Shown here: piece by piece, positions 37,165 to 45,676 of the stretch
Layout: every line of letters starts with the position of its first letter
Numbering within the stretch: position 1 is the stretch's first letter
Source: an uncultured Alistipes sp.
GTDB lineage: Bacteria > Bacteroidota > Bacteroidia > Bacteroidales > Rikenellaceae
DNA length: 64,000 bases
Assembly (NCBI GenBank): GCA_910583985.1
Contig: CAJTYA010000004.1
Span: forward strand, 93,083 to 157,082
Reading direction: 5' to 3'
Notes under the pieces: model-generated
Databases searched by the model: none
What the model was told of the DNA's origin: nothing
Seen by the model: the letters and a program-made list of their open reading frames with translations, nothing else
Made by a program: the position numbers and the translations under genes

Positions 37165-37347
37165 ATGGCAAAAAAAGGTAACAGGGTTCAGGTTATCCTC
37201 GAATGCACCGAACAGAAGGAAAGCGGTCTGCCCGGCATGTCGAGATACATCACGACCAAGAACAAGAAGAACACGCCCGACAGAATGGAACGCAAGAAGT
37301 ACAATCCTATTCTGAAGCGAGTAACCATTCACCGAGAAATTAAATAG
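37165..37347 (+). CDS. rpmG: Ribosomal protein bL33
   Basis: A 60-residue protein with the bL33 pattern RVQVILECTEQK, YITTKNKKNTPDRMERKKYNP and the C-terminal KRVTIHREIK. The two zinc CxxC pairs of C+ bL33 are absent (a single Cys near 14), so this is the zinc-free C- form. It lies 20 bases after rpmB and nine before the DUF4295 gene. Confidence 0.96.
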   Translation: MAKKGNRVQVILECTEQKESGLPGMSRYITTKNKKNTPDRMERKKYNPILKRVTIHREIK

Positions 37348-37356
37348 TAGCGAGTC

Positions 37357-37515
37357 ATGGCAAAGAAAGTAGTCGCAACGCTGAAGACCGGAACCGGCAA
37401 AGCATTTACCAAGTGTATTAAGATGGTGAAATCCGAGAAAACGGGAGCCTATACGTTCAAAACCGAAGTCGTTCCCAACGAACAGGTCAAGGATTTCTTC
37501 GCTGACAAAAAATAA
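37357..37515 (+). CDS. DUF4295 protein, Bacteroidota-specific ribosomal protein (bL38)
   Basis: A 52-residue basic protein (MAKKVVATLKTGTGKAFTK at the start, VVPNEQVKDFFADKK at the end). DUF4295 genes sit directly after rpmG throughout the Bacteroidota. From memory, this family corresponds to the protein named bL38 seen in the Flavobacterium johnsoniae ribosome structure; I could not verify that here. It is nine bases after rpmG and is closed by a strong terminator, so it is the last gene of the ribosomal operon. Confidence 0.88.
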   Translation: MAKKVVATLKTGTGKAFTKCIKMVKSEKTGAYTFKTEVVPNEQVKDFFADKK

Positions 37516-37534
37516 GCGAACCCCGTCTTATTAC

Positions 37535-37564
37535 AAAAGGCCCGCTCCGTGGAGCGGGCCTTTT
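37535..37564 (+). terminator. Terminator of the rpmB operon (symmetrical)
   Basis: A 14-bp perfect stem AAAAGGCCCGCTCC with its complement around a two-base centre, 20 bases past the stop. It would also work on the minus strand. Confidence 0.92.
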
Positions 37565-38196
37565 GTGATTCGGTCGTTCCGGAATCTTTTCCATCCCCCG
37601 TCGCACATCGAAATCTGTTCCTCATTCCGATCACCACACCTCTGCACGACCTCCGGACCCACAACGGGACTCCGGCCGATCCGCTTGTCCCCGGCCTCCG
37701 GGCCGGCGACTGTCATCGCTCCATTTTTCCGCGGCTCATTCCCCTCCATATCGAGACACGGCCCTTCGAGCAGCCGGACTGGAAGAAAAAAAACTGGGGG
37801 ATGCACGATATACGAATCCGCAAAACACACCGGCGAACCGCTTCCAGCCGGACAACGGGTCCGCTTCCCCGATAGGAAAGATTGAGAAACGGCATATTCC
37901 GCCCCGATGCGGCACACACGGCACGAGCGGTGTGCAAGGCAGGCGAACGCAACAAGGCACCCCCGCCTACGGCCGCATAAACCTTACGCCGGAAACTCGA
38001 CGGCGACAGCGTCCTGCAATGCGGACAGCCGGCAGGAGACCGGCCGCACCCCAGATCAGGACGGGCGCACGAAAACGGAACCGTCTTTGCACACCGTCCT
38101 TGTACGGCACAGATGACCGGGACGCGGAAACACGCATATTTTCGCCGAATACGAATGATTTCCGGAGCAACACCCTCTCCGCAAAAGGAAAGATAT
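37565..38196. other. Gene-free interval
   Basis: About 630 bases between the ribosomal operon and ftsY. In many Bacteroidota ftsY follows bL38 closely; here the gap separates them. No frame, repeat or RNA recognised. Confidence 0.55.
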
Positions 38197-38204
38197 TATC
38201 TTTG
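38197..38204 (+). promoter_or_regulatory. -7 box (TATCTTTG) for ftsY
   Basis: An exact match, 24 bases before the ATG. Confidence 0.75.
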
Positions 38205-38228
38205 TACTGTCAATAATCGCATTCCGAC

Positions 38229-39188
38229 ATGGCACTGTTCAACTTCTTTTCCAAAAAAGACAATAAGAAAGACCTCGATAAAGGGCTCGAAAAGACCAAG
38301 CAGGCCGTCTTTTCGAAACTGGCCCGCGCCGTGGCCGGCAAGTCGAAAGTCGACGACGAAGTGCTCGACGATCTGGAGGAGGTGCTCATCACCTCGGACG
38401 TGGGCGTCGACACGACGCTGCGCATCATCGAACGCATCGAGGCGCGCGCGGCCCGCGACAAATACATGAACGCCTCGGAGCTGAACGGCATCCTGCGCGA
38501 CGAAATCACCGCCCTGCTCGAAGAGAACAGGGACACTGCGGGCGACGGGCCCGATTATTCGAAACGCGACGGCATGCCCTATGTCGTGATGGTCGTGGGC
38601 GTGAACGGCGCCGGCAAGACGACGACCATCGGCAAGCTGGCCGCGAAGCTTAAGAACGCGGGCAAGAAAGTCTATATCGGCGCGGCCGACACGTTCCGTG
38701 CGGCGGCCATCGACCAGTTGGCCGTATGGGCCGAACGGGCCGGCGTGACGATGATCCGTCAGGAAATGGGGTCCGACCCCGCCTCGGTGGCTTTCGACAC
38801 GCTGCGCAGCGCCGTGGCCAACGATGCCGACGTCGTGCTCATCGACACGGCGGGCCGGCTGCACAACAAGATCGGCCTGATGAACGAGCTGACCAAAATC
38901 CGCAACGTGATGGCCAAAGTGATTCCCGACGCCCCGCACGAAGTGATGCTCGTGCTCGACGGCTCGACGGGACAGAACGCCTTCGAACAGGCCAAGCAGT
39001 TCACGCAAGCCACGCAGGTCACCTCGCTGACGATCACCAAGCTCGACGGCACGGCCAAGGGAGGCGTCGTCATCGGCATCAGCGACCAGTTCAAGATTCC
39101 CGTCCGCTATATCGGCGTCGGCGAGGGCATCGACCAGTTGCAGGTGTTCGACCGACGCGAATTTGTCGACAGCCTTTTCGGCGAATAG
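38229..39188 (+). CDS. ftsY: Signal recognition particle receptor FtsY
   Basis: A 319-residue SRP-family GTPase docking ribosome-SRP complexes to the translocon. It has the N domain (about 1-100) and G domain with G1 GVNGAGKTTT, the AADTFRAAA insertion, G3 DTAGR, G4 TKLDGTAKGG and the closing GVGEGIDQL block. The acidic A domain of E. coli FtsY is absent, as is usual in this phylum. Single-gene transcript with its own -7 box and terminator. Confidence 0.97.
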   Translation: MALFNFFSKKDNKKDLDKGLEKTKQAVFSKLARAVAGKSKVDDEVLDDLEEVLITSDVGVDTTLRIIERIEARAARDKYMNASELNGILRDEITALLEENRDTAGDGPDYSKRDGMPYVVMVVGVNGAGKTTTIGKLAAKLKNAGKKVYIGAADTFRAAAIDQLAVWAERAGVTMIRQEMGSDPASVAFDTLRSAVANDADVVLIDTAGRLHNKIGLMNELTKIRNVMAKVIPDAPHEVMLVLDGSTGQNAFEQAKQFTQATQVTSLTITKLDGTAKGGVVIGISDQFKIPVRYIGVGEGIDQLQVFDRREFVDSLFGE

Positions 39189-39324
39189 ACGGCGTGGGCG
39201 CAGCCCCAATCCGCCGCTATCCCTGCCGAAGAACGGGACGGGCACGAACGGAAGGACGGAAAGCCTCCGCTCCCCCCGAACGACGACACGACGATACCGT
39301 CCGACAAGTGCGGACCAACGATTT

Positions 39325-39360
39325 CACCCCTGCCGGAAAAACTCCGGCAGGGGTGGTTTT
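39325..39360 (+). terminator. Intrinsic terminator of ftsY
   Basis: A 12-bp perfect stem (CACCCCTGCCGG and complement) with a seven-base loop, then GTTTT. It lies 136 bases after the stop. Confidence 0.8.
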
Positions 39361-40256
39361 CGATTTCGGAAGCCTGTCCGACAGCCTCGTTTCCGCAGAA
39401 CCGGCCCGCCGCAGCCCGAAAACCGCCGCGACCGCATGTCCCGCGCAGGGAGCGAACGCCGACGGTTCTGCCGGGTCGGGGGAACAGGAGCGGTTTCCCG
39501 TCTTCCGGACCGCACGCGCCGCTCCACGGTTCGACCGGAGCGTGCGGCTCTGCCGCATTTTTTACCGACGGGAGGCATTCCCGGCCGCGACGGTATTTCC
39601 CGTACATCACACACACGCCCGACGAACGACACTCCCTCGGCCTCGGACCGGAAACTACCGTGTCCGAACGGGTGACCTCGGATACAGAAAGTTCCGGCCA
39701 TCCGACAGACGCGAAACCCGTTCCCACGAAGAAACGGCGAAGACCCGCATCGCGCAATCGGCTCCGTTCTCCGCGAAGATGCCGCAGACTCCCGAACGAC
39801 ATTCTCGTCTCTACGGACTTTCCGGCAGCCATGACCGGACAGGCAACCGCAATCGGGATAGGCCGGAACAAAAACGTCCATAAACATCGAGCCCTCGCCG
39901 CCATCCCGACACACCGCCGACCGACCGCCAAGGTTCCGCGCCTCGACCCTGTTTCAAAAGACATTCCGACATCCGATTCCCGCCGCTTTCCCGCACATCA
40001 CGGGCTTCCTTTCCAGACAAACGACGCGATGACGAACCGGGAAAAAGCGCCGCGCGTCTACCGGAACCACGGTCGCCACAGCCGCTCGCCTCGCATGCGG
40101 CACGCACGTGCCTTCCGAAAGCACGAAAACGAAACCGCCGAGGCTCTCCTGCGGGGGAAACGAACGACGCAACGGCAAGCGAATCGGAAAGGACGACACC
40201 CTCGAAGCGGACGATCGCGGCTTCCGCTCGCCGGAACATTCGCGATCCGCCCCGAA
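39361..40256. other. Gene-free interval
   Basis: Nearly 900 bases between converging ftsY and cinA. Frames on both strands are Arg/Pro-rich. No remnant, repeat or terminator for cinA is evident. Confidence 0.55.
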
Positions 40257-41525
40257 TCAACACGGAGAGGGGTCCCCGTCGTCCGGAGCGCCGCACAGAC
40301 GACGCCGGAGCAGGTCGATGGCATGGGACGACGCCCGCTGGATATTCTGCTCCCGAAGCGAGCCGAACACCTTCCGCACCGAGCACACGCCCTCCGGACC
40401 CGCCACGGCCATCCACACCGTACCGACGGGCTTGTCGGGCGTCCCGCCCGCAGGTCCCGCGATGCCGGTCGTCGCAATGCCGTAGGTGGCTCCGGTCGCC
40501 CGTCTCACGCCTTGGGCCATCTGCTCGGCCACGGGACGGCTGACAGCCCCGTAACGCTCCAGATCGGCGGGATCGACGCCCAGCAGAGCCGTCTTGACTT
40601 CGTTGGAATAGGCCACGACCCCGCCCCGGAAATAAGCCGACGCACCGGGCAGCGAGGTGAAACGATGGGCGATGTTACCGCCCGTACAGGATTCCGCCGC
40701 CGCGACCGTCGCCCCGCAACGTTCGAGCAACGCGCCCGTCGCGCTTTCGAGCGACGCGTCGCCGTACCCGACGATGCGGTGGGGAAGCAACCGTTCCAGC
40801 CGTTCGAACTGCCGGTCGATTTCAGCCGCCGCCGCATCCCCGTCCACCTCGTAGGCCGAAAGCCGGAGCCGGATGTTCATCGCGCTGGGCAGATAGGCCA
40901 GATGAAGGTAAGGGGGCAACGCGTTTTCCCACGGAGCGATCGACTCGGCCAGTATCGACTCGGCCAGCCCGAACGTGATGGCCGTCTTATGGACGATGGC
41001 CCGGAGCCGGAAATGCTCGCACAGACGCGGAAGCACCTGCTCCTGCATCAATGTTTTCATCTCGAAAGGCACGCCGGGCATCGAGACGAGCACCCGGCCG
41101 TCGCGCTCGAACCACATGCCCGGAGCCGTCCCGCACCGGTTCCGAAGGACGGTGCACCCGTCCGGCACGAGCGCCTGCCCGCGGTTGAGCTCGTTGAAGT
41201 CGATATGCCGCAGGGCCGTCATTTCGCGCACCTGTTCGAACACTGCTTCGTCGCGCACGAGTTCCATGCCGAACAGCCGGGCGAGCGTATGCTTGGTGAG
41301 ATCGTCTTTCGTGGGACCGAGACCGCCCGTGCACAGCACGATTTCCGAACGCGACAGCGCCTCGGTGACGGCCCGCGATATTTCGTCTTCGGTGTCGGAC
41401 ACCGACACGATCCGATGGATTTTGATCCCTGCGGCGTTCAGCTCGCGGCCCATCCACGCCGAATTGGTATCGACGATCTGTCCGATGAGGATCTCGTCGC
41501 CGATGGTAATGATTTCTGCCTGCAT
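40257..41525 (-). CDS. cinA: CinA-family nicotinamide-nucleotide amidohydrolase
   Basis: A 422-residue two-domain protein. The N-terminal COG1058/MoCF-like domain (1-165) begins AEIITIGDEILIGQIVDTNS and has the GGLGPTKDDLTK loop. The C-terminal domain (about 255-410) is the NMN deamidase PncC type, with AAESCTGGNIAHRFTS, GGVVAYSNEVK and GIAGPAGGTPDKPVGTVW. It recycles NMN to nicotinate mononucleotide; the N-terminal part may hydrolyse ADP-ribose. Length is standard. It lies upstream of no close partner and has a -7 box about 105 bases before the ATG. Confidence 0.95.
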   Translation of the reverse strand: MQAEIITIGDEILIGQIVDTNSAWMGRELNAAGIKIHRIVSVSDTEDEISRAVTEALSRSEIVLCTGGLGPTKDDLTKHTLARLFGMELVRDEAVFEQVREMTALRHIDFNELNRGQALVPDGCTVLRNRCGTAPGMWFERDGRVLVSMPGVPFEMKTLMQEQVLPRLCEHFRLRAIVHKTAITFGLAESILAESIAPWENALPPYLHLAYLPSAMNIRLRLSAYEVDGDAAAAEIDRQFERLERLLPHRIVGYGDASLESATGALLERCGATVAAAESCTGGNIAHRFTSLPGASAYFRGGVVAYSNEVKTALLGVDPADLERYGAVSRPVAEQMAQGVRRATGATYGIATTGIAGPAGGTPDKPVGTVWMAVAGPEGVCSVRKVFGSLREQNIQRASSHAIDLLRRRLCGAPDDGDPSPC

Positions 41526-41631
41526 CGTTTCCCTTCCGGTTTAGCGTTTTTCCTCTTTCCCGGCGCCTCGCCGTCCCCGAACCTGCGGGAACGGGCGAAA
41601 CCCTGCGCCGGGAAGAAAAAGTTTCTTCGGA

Positions 41632-41639
41632 CAAAGATA
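41632..41639 (-). promoter_or_regulatory. -7 box (TATCTTTG) for cinA
   Basis: An exact match on the minus strand. Confidence 0.6.
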
Positions 41640-41822
41640 CCTACTTTCCCCTCCGTTTCGTTCCTCCGACGATATTTTTCCCGGTCGTCCGCCCCGATGG
41701 CGTCCGGCCCCCGTGCCGGCATACGTTCGCCGGACGAAAAACGGAAAAACACGCTGCCGGACCGGGGGACTTTTCCCCCCCGCTTTTCCCGCATGACACC
41801 CTCCGTGTCCTCCGGACGTATG

Positions 41823-41861
41823 AAAAACGTCGGGAAACAGAAAAAGTTCTGTTTCCCGACG
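41823..41861 (-). terminator. Intrinsic terminator of pyrD
   Basis: A 13-bp stem (CGTCGGGAAACAG and complement) with an eight-base loop, followed by five T residues on the minus strand, about 40 bases past pyrD. Confidence 0.93.
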
Positions 41862-41900
41862 GAACGGTTTGCAGAGTCTTCGCCGGACCCGGCGGAGGGC

Positions 41901-42950
41901 CTATTCTTTCTTTGCCTCGGCTTCGAGTTTGAGCCGCTTGCAGATGCGCCGTACGAAACAAGGTCCGTTGTAGATGAAGCCCGTGTACACCTGCACGAGG
42001 CTGGCTCCGGCTTCGAGCATGGCCACGGCATCGTCTTCGGTCATGATGCCGCCCACGCCGATGATCGGGAACCGGCCCTCGGTCTTGCGATGGATATAGC
42101 GCACCGTTTCGAGCGAACGCCGGGTCAGCGGACTGCCGCTGAGTCCGCCCTTGCCGATGCGGGCTACCGTCTCGGAGGGCGTGGCGAGTCCTTCGCGCGA
42201 GGTGGTGGTGTTCGTGGCCACGATGCCGTCTATGCCGCATTCGGACAGCACGGCGATCATGTCGTCGATCTGCGGTTCGGTCAGATCGGGCGATATTTTC
42301 AGCAGGATCGGACGGTACTGGTTCTGTCCCCGGCGGAATTCGGTGAGCCCGCCCAAAATCTCCCGCAGGTTGTCCTTGTCCTGCAAATGGGTCAGATTGG
42401 CGACGTTCGGGCAACTGACGTTGATGACGAAATAATCGACGTATACGTACAGCGAACGGAACAGCTTCAGGTAATCGGCCGGCGCCCCTTCGTTGGGCGT
42501 CAGCGTGTTCTTGCCCAGGTTGCCGCCGATGATGCGGCCCCGCTTGCGACGGCGCAGATGGCGCAGGGCGTTTTCCACGCCGCGGTTGTTGAAGCCCATG
42601 CGGTTGACGAGCGCTCCGTCGAGCGGCAGGCGGAACAGCCGCGGACGGGGATTGCCGCCCTGTCCTTTGGGCGTGACCGTTCCGACTTCGGTAAACCCGA
42701 ACCCCAGCGAACGCAGCTCCTCGAACACCTCGGCGTCCTTGTCGAATCCGGCGGCGATGCCCACCGGATTGGGGAAACGGATGCCGAACACCTCGCGTTC
42801 GAGCGAGGGATGCCGCACGGCGAAGACCGCCCGCATCGCCCATCCCGATCCGGGAATGTAATGGACGACCCGCAAAAGCGTTACGATGATACGGTGAATC
42901 GTCTCCGGCGGAAGGCGGAAAAGCAGCGGACGAATGATTTTCTTATACAT
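41901..42950 (-). CDS. pyrD: Dihydroorotate dehydrogenase, class 2-like
   Basis: A 349-residue flavoenzyme of pyrimidine synthesis. It has the class 2 N-terminal helical extension (about 1-45), thought to meet the membrane quinone pool, then the FMN barrel (GIAAGFDKDAEV, GTVTPKGQ, NRMGFNNRG, GVGGIMTEDDA). The catalytic-base position reads NVSCPN with C180, whereas class 2 enzymes of E. coli and humans have Ser there and class 1 enzymes have Cys. The -7 box lies 31 bases before the start, and a strong terminator follows. Confidence 0.94.
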   Translation of the reverse strand: MYKKIIRPLLFRLPPETIHRIIVTLLRVVHYIPGSGWAMRAVFAVRHPSLEREVFGIRFPNPVGIAAGFDKDAEVFEELRSLGFGFTEVGTVTPKGQGGNPRPRLFRLPLDGALVNRMGFNNRGVENALRHLRRRKRGRIIGGNLGKNTLTPNEGAPADYLKLFRSLYVYVDYFVINVSCPNVANLTHLQDKDNLREILGGLTEFRRGQNQYRPILLKISPDLTEPQIDDMIAVLSECGIDGIVATNTTTSREGLATPSETVARIGKGGLSGSPLTRRSLETVRYIHRKTEGRFPIIGVGGIMTEDDAVAMLEAGASLVQVYTGFIYNGPCFVRRICKRLKLEAEAKKE

Positions 42951-42981
42951 AGTTCGAACGTTCGGTCGGTTGAAATCACGG

Positions 42982-42989
42982 CAAAGGTA
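42982..42989 (-). promoter_or_regulatory. -7 box (TACCTTTG) for pyrD
   Basis: An exact match on the minus strand. Confidence 0.75.
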
Positions 42990-43070
42990 TCAATTTTTCG
43001 GGAAAAGCCTACGGCGGCGCGACGGGTCCCGCACCGCGGAGCCGCCGGCGGGAAAGCCCCGGCCCTCCCG

Positions 43071-44108
43071 TCAGAAGAACTCCGTCCGGTAGTCGTAGCG
43101 GTTGCGGATCGACTCGAAGTCCTGCGGCCGGCTCTTGAGCCGTTCCGACTCGGCGACGATGTCGAAATAACGGGGCATGGTCCGCCCCATCTCGTCCCAC
43201 CCGATCGGCACCGGCCGGGTCGGCGACACCGCCGCAGGATACCAGTCGTCCAGAGGCAAGCGGTAGCGTCGTCCGACGGCCCGCACGACGGCCGCCGTGC
43301 CCGCCGCCTTGCCCTGAATCGAATAGCCGGCGATGTGCGGCGTGGCGAGCGTCGAGAGAGCGAGCAACCGGCGGTCGATCTGCGGCTCGCCGTTCCACGT
43401 GTCGATCACGGCACGGGAAACGCGTCCGTCGTCCAGCGCCTCGCACAACGCCTCGTCGCAGACGATCTTGCCCCGCGACGAATTGACGAATACGGCGCCC
43501 GGCTTCATGGCCGAGAAAAATCCGGCGGAGGCCATGCGCAGCGTCGGACAGGGCCCCTCCACGGTCAGCGGCACGTGGCAGGTGACGATGTCGCAGCGGG
43601 GCAGCAGCTCGTCCAGCGGCAGGTAGCCTCCCTGCGGATCGAGCTCGGCCTTGGGCGGATCGCAGCACAGCACGCGGAAACCGAACCGTCGTCCGTACTC
43701 GGCGACCAGCGAGCCCACGTTGCCCGCCCCCACGACGCCGAGCGTCATGCGTTCCGGCCGCCATGCGTCCCGGCGGGCGAGTTCGTACAGGGCGGCCGAG
43801 ACGTACTGCAACACGCCCCTCGCGTTGCACCCTTGCGCGGTCACCACCTCGATGCCCCGCCGGGCACAATAGGCCGCGTCGATGTGGTCGTACCCGATGG
43901 TCGCCGTGGCGATCAACCCGACGGGCGTGCCTTCGAGCAGCGCTTCGTCGCAACGGGTGCGGGTGCGGACGACGAGCGCATCGGCATCCGCGAGATCGGC
44001 GCGTGCGATGTGGCTGCCTTCGACGTACCGCACCTGAGCGAACGGTTCGAGCACGCCCCGCAGAAACGGGATGTCGCAGTCGGCCACTATACGGGGTTTT
44101 GCTTCCAT
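43071..44108 (-). CDS. pdxB: 4-phosphoerythronate dehydrogenase
   Basis: A 345-residue D-2-hydroxyacid dehydrogenase. It has the N-terminal IVADCDIPFLRG typical of PdxB, the Rossmann motif GVVGAGNVGS, the catalytic Arg in FVNSSRGKIV, a Glu in WNGEPQ and His in TPHIAGYSIQGK. The C-terminal PdxB dimerisation part ends in YDYRTEFF. It oxidises 4-phosphoerythronate in DXP-dependent pyridoxal phosphate synthesis. It converges with nothing; a -7 box lies 22 bases upstream, beyond which is the candidate RNA at 44219-44395. Confidence 0.93.
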   Translation of the reverse strand: MEAKPRIVADCDIPFLRGVLEPFAQVRYVEGSHIARADLADADALVVRTRTRCDEALLEGTPVGLIATATIGYDHIDAAYCARRGIEVVTAQGCNARGVLQYVSAALYELARRDAWRPERMTLGVVGAGNVGSLVAEYGRRFGFRVLCCDPPKAELDPQGGYLPLDELLPRCDIVTCHVPLTVEGPCPTLRMASAGFFSAMKPGAVFVNSSRGKIVCDEALCEALDDGRVSRAVIDTWNGEPQIDRRLLALSTLATPHIAGYSIQGKAAGTAAVVRAVGRRYRLPLDDWYPAAVSPTRPVPIGWDEMGRTMPRYFDIVAESERLKSRPQDFESIRNRYDYRTEFF

Positions 44109-44130
44109 ACTTCCTCCTTGCTTTCCGGCG

Positions 44131-44138
44131 CAAATGTA
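44131..44138 (-). promoter_or_regulatory. -7 box (TACATTTG) for pdxB
   Basis: An exact match on the minus strand with a TTG about 10-20 bases further upstream. Confidence 0.75.
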
Positions 44139-44208
44139 ACAATAACTTCGGGATTCGGGTGCCAGGCAGGCGGAAAGACCGTCGCCGGAAAGAACGGCCC
44201 GCCCGCAT

Positions 44209-44395
44209 CGCCGGAGGCAAAAAAAAGCCTCCGGCGCAATCGCTGCGGCGGAGGCCTACCCAACTTAATGTATGATTATGAAAAAAACTACCCGACCTCC
44301 GTTGTCGCAACGATATCGGAAATTCGATAAAATAACGTCGCACGCACAGGCCGTATTGTCCTCCGTGCGGGCAGCCGCACGGAGCAAACGGATAA
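44209..44395 (-). ncRNA. Candidate small RNA or attenuated leader with strong terminator
   Basis: On the minus strand: a perfect 10-bp hairpin with a four-base loop (44386-44363), about 100 bases of lower-GC sequence, then an 11-bp GC-rich hairpin (44255-44227, one mismatch) followed at once by eight T residues (44226-44219). That is a textbook terminator with no minus-strand gene in front of it. A further 10-bp arm (44218-44209) could pair with the terminator's 3' arm across the T-run. No exact -7 box precedes it; TATCCGTTTG (44396-44387) is the nearest. It is either a free small RNA or a leader ahead of pdxB. Confidence 0.5.
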
Positions 44396-44443
44396 TGGGT
44401 TGACGCTCATCGGAGGAAAAATCGAAAAAAACGCAGGATTTTC

Positions 44444-44451
44444 TATCTTTG
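44444..44451 (+). promoter_or_regulatory. -7 box (TATCTTTG) for the ureohydrolase gene
   Basis: An exact match, 96 bases before the ATG at 44548. Confidence 0.65.
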
Positions 44452-44547
44452 CTCCGAGCATTCCCCGCCCGGCAGGTCCTACGGAACCCGAGGAAGAGGG
44501 GCGGGAAATCGCGACGAGAAAACCGAAAACCCAAAAGACGACAACGC

Positions 44548-45606
44548 ATGGATACGCCCACGAGCAGCCCCGGTTTCGACCCCAACGCACCGGGAGTGAA
44601 CAACGGAAACTTTTTCGGAATGCCCTTCACGCCCGAAGAGGCGAGGCTCGTCCTGCTGCCCGTGCCGTGGGACGTCACCGTCTCGTACCGCGAAGGAACG
44701 GCCTACGGTCCCGACGCCATACTCGACGCCTCGATGCAGGTGGACCTTTACGACGTGCACCACCCCGGCGGATGGAAACAGGGCATCGGCACGCTGCCGG
44801 CCGACGACATGCTGGAGCTGCGCGGACGGCGGCTGCGGGAAGACGCCCGCCGCGTGATCGAACACTGGGAACGGGGCGGAGCCCCCGACAACGAATCCGT
44901 CCGGCGCAAGATACAACGCGTCAACGAGGGTTCGGCCCGCCTGAACGAGTACGTCTACCGGGAAGTTTCGCGCTGGATGGCCGCGGGCAAGAAGGTGGGC
45001 ATCGTCGGCGGCGACCACAGCGTGCCGCTGGGAGCCGTCCGCGCCGCGGCCGAACGGCATCCCGGACTCGGCATCCTGCACGTCGACGCGCATGCCGACC
45101 TGCGCGAAGCCTACGAAGGATTCGCCTATTCGCACGCGTCGATCATGTACAACGTGCTGCACGAAGCGCCGGGCGTCGCCTCCTTGGTGCAGGTCGGCGT
45201 GCGCGATTTCTGCGACGACGAAGCCGCGTTGGCCGCCGCCGAGCCAAGGGTCGCGATGTTCGACGACTACGCGCTCGGCGAAGCCAGATTCCGGGGCGAA
45301 AGCTGGAACGGCATCTGTGGAAGGATTCTTGCAGGACTGCCCGAAAAGGTCTACGTCAGTTTCGACATCGACGGACTCGCTCCCCAATACTGTCCCCACA
45401 CGGGGACGCCCGTACCGGGGGGACTGAGCTTCGCCGAGGCGGTCCACCTGCTGCGCGCCCTCGCCCTGTCGGGCAGGGAAATCGTGGGCTTCGACCTGTG
45501 CGAAGTGGCCCCGGCCCCTTCCGGCGAAGACGAGTGGGACGCCAACGTAGGAGCCCGCATGCTGTACAAGCTCTGTAACTTCGCTCTTCTGCCGCCGCAG
45601 AAATAG
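44548..45606 (+). CDS. Agmatinase/formimidoylglutamase-family ureohydrolase
   Basis: A 352-residue dimanganese hydrolase. Metal ligands of the arginase fold are all present: H157 in GGDHS, D180, H182 and D184 in DAHAD, and D273 and D275 in DIDGLAP. This kind of long Bacteroidota member is usually annotated agmatinase; arginase, guanidinobutyrase and formimidoylglutamase cannot be excluded, and the substrate loop is not diagnostic by eye. The start at MDTPTSSPGFDP was chosen by the homology limit and the promoter; the frame runs on to 44449. nhaA follows 70 bases downstream, probably on the same transcript. Confidence 0.88.
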   Translation: MDTPTSSPGFDPNAPGVNNGNFFGMPFTPEEARLVLLPVPWDVTVSYREGTAYGPDAILDASMQVDLYDVHHPGGWKQGIGTLPADDMLELRGRRLREDARRVIEHWERGGAPDNESVRRKIQRVNEGSARLNEYVYREVSRWMAAGKKVGIVGGDHSVPLGAVRAAAERHPGLGILHVDAHADLREAYEGFAYSHASIMYNVLHEAPGVASLVQVGVRDFCDDEAALAAAEPRVAMFDDYALGEARFRGESWNGICGRILAGLPEKVYVSFDIDGLAPQYCPHTGTPVPGGLSFAEAVHLLRALALSGREIVGFDLCEVAPAPSGEDEWDANVGARMLYKLCNFALLPPQK

Positions 45607-45676
45607 CCCGGTAGCCGCGAAACCGACCCGACCTTTTCACGAACCGTCCGCCGCACGGGCGGACACCGAATCGGAA

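Noticed and set aside
39660..44330. Very long plus-strand open frame
   Set aside because: Antisense to cinA, pyrD and pdxB, with no recognisable domain.
44278..44403. 41-codon plus-strand frame starting MKKTTRPPLSQRYRKF
   Set aside because: No Shine-Dalgarno or promoter precedes it, and it lies upstream of the ureohydrolase promoter. The RNA structure of the region is better explained on the minus strand.
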